DNA of 64,000 nt from Aldrovandia affinis (taxonomy: Eukaryota > Chordata > Actinopteri > Notacanthiformes > Halosauridae): NCBI GenBank assembly GCA_029706075.1, contig JAINUG010000007.1, positions 5,829,501-5,893,500 of the forward strand, written 5' to 3'. The notes under the pieces are model-generated. The model saw only the letters and a program-made list of their open reading frames with translations, was not told the DNA's origin and did not search any database. Both the position numbers and the translations under genes were made by a program. This document shows positions 63,173 to 64,000 of this stretch, piece after piece; within the stretch, counting starts at the first letter, position 1, and each line of letters opens with the position of its first letter.

Positions 63173-64000
63173 CACGTGACAATCCCCGGACGGAATAGAG
63201 CAGTCTGGAAACAGGGGTGGAGTTTTCGGTCTACGGACCGGATTCTTTATTAATTCTTTGGAACTGTTCTCTGATCCCGACACGGGCAGAGAACCAGACC
63301 GGGAGTTCTCTCAAACAAACAAACAAAACTAAATCTGTCCGTCGCCCTCACGGGTTCGGGACACAAAACCCATAAACGTTAAACACAACAAAACTATCAA
63401 ACAATCAGCGGAAACTTTCCAGTTCCCGTTTTCCTTTTACTTCGCTTTTTCTTTCTTTCTTTATTTTCTTCTCCTCGGTCTCCCACGCCTTTTCTTTCTT
63501 GTTCCAGCCACCTACTGAAGAGAGCAGAGCAGTTTTCAAGCACACCGATGTGATTAGCAACACACTAGCTGCTCTGCCAGTAGCCGTGGCCGCTAATCGC
63601 CCTGATCCGCTGCTGAGACCGACGCCTTCCACACCCCTCCATCGCCAGAATGTGACCAGGGCCCATTCGGTTCGACAGACTCCCCCCCCCTCCCTGGAGA
63701 GGAAGTCTGCGCACCCATTCGCGGACCTTGGCCGATGGATCACTCGGAAGCAAAAGGGTTGTAATGCAAGATACCACCGAGTGATCCTTGCGTTGGTGTC
63801 CTTCATTATGTGTAGCCACTGGAGGGGTGCATGGTCGGTGTAGAGGGTAAAGGTCTTGCCTAGGAGGTAGTACCTGAGGGTGAGAGAGGCCCACTTGATC
63901 GCCAAACACTCTTTCTCTATTGCGCTGTAGCGGGCCTCTCTCGGAGTAAGCTTCCGACTGATGTAACATACCGGTCGCTCCTCCCCCCCACGCTCCTGGG
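63173..64000 (-). mobile_element. Ty3/Gypsy fossil, RNase H and 3' LTR region
   Basis: Minus strand from 64000: SRKLTPREARYSAIEKECLA then IKWASLTLRYYLLGKTFTLY, TDHAPLQWLH and a DFLSREGGG end, a Gypsy-type RNase H. Directly downstream (about 63560-63173) is a probable LTR ending GTGTGACA, with an AATAAAGAATCC signal near 63245. No integrase lies between RNase H and the LTR. The rest of the element is beyond the window end. Confidence 0.8.

Overview
The window is nuclear DNA of a vertebrate, almost certainly a ray-finned (teleost-type) fish. The evidence is a split host gene of the galactose-3-O-sulfotransferase family with introns, a fish-type TRIM (coiled-coil/B30.2) remnant, V-SINE-like tRNA-derived SINEs with an L2-type tail, fish-style Tc1, hAT and piggyBac transposons, L2/CR1/Rex1-type LINEs and Ty3/Gypsy elements. 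There are no bacterial genes, operons or CRISPR arrays. The species cannot be fixed from the sequence alone.

Layout. 1-4440: a minus-strand L2-type LINE, cut by the window start, that carries a V-SINE and a probable solo LTR and sits on a broken hAT transposon (4440-6960). 7.7-8.0 kb: a CA-rich microsatellite. 8.0-12.2 kb: nested cut-and-paste transposons (an IS630-like element inside a Tc1 element, and a second Tc1 split by a SINE). 13.56-15.15 kb: a TRIM pseudogene that breaks off where a CR1-type LINE (about 15.18-19.49 kb) begins; that LINE carries a small MITE. 19.5-20.3 kb: the tail of a piggyBac transposase. 20.37-25.48 kb: a broken multi-domain element with zinc-binding modules, a nuclease-like region and a CXC cysteine-rich tail that I cannot place in a named superfamily. 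25.48-28.8 kb: an AT-rich satellite with 200-bp and 272-bp monomers in a higher-order pattern. 28.8-30.3 kb: a fold-back element, a CR1 scrap and a Tc1 remnant. 30.3-36.46 kb: a 1.755-kb unit repeated in tandem three times plus an interrupted fourth.

37.2-45.85 kb holds the only convincing functional host gene. It encodes a Golgi galactose-3-O-sulfotransferase in three coding exons whose splice phases agree, giving about 380 residues. Its 6.5-kb first intron is filled with a 1.28-kb non-autonomous DNA transposon, SINEs and an antisense retroviral fossil.

46.7-48.3 kb has a LINE fragment with a near-perfect 95-bp inverted repeat around a SINE head. 48.30-60.12 kb is one Ty3/Gypsy element with nearly identical 355-bp LTRs and a 4-bp target duplication; a 4.1-kb LINE is inserted in its pol region. 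60.2-61.96 kb is another LTR fossil, with a coiled-coil and zinc-knuckle gag-like region. 62.5-63.15 kb is a hAT remnant with a V-SINE. The window closes with the 3' end of a further Gypsy fossil on the minus strand.

Apart from the sulfotransferase, nearly everything is mobile or repetitive DNA, and the main biological story is insertion of elements into elements.
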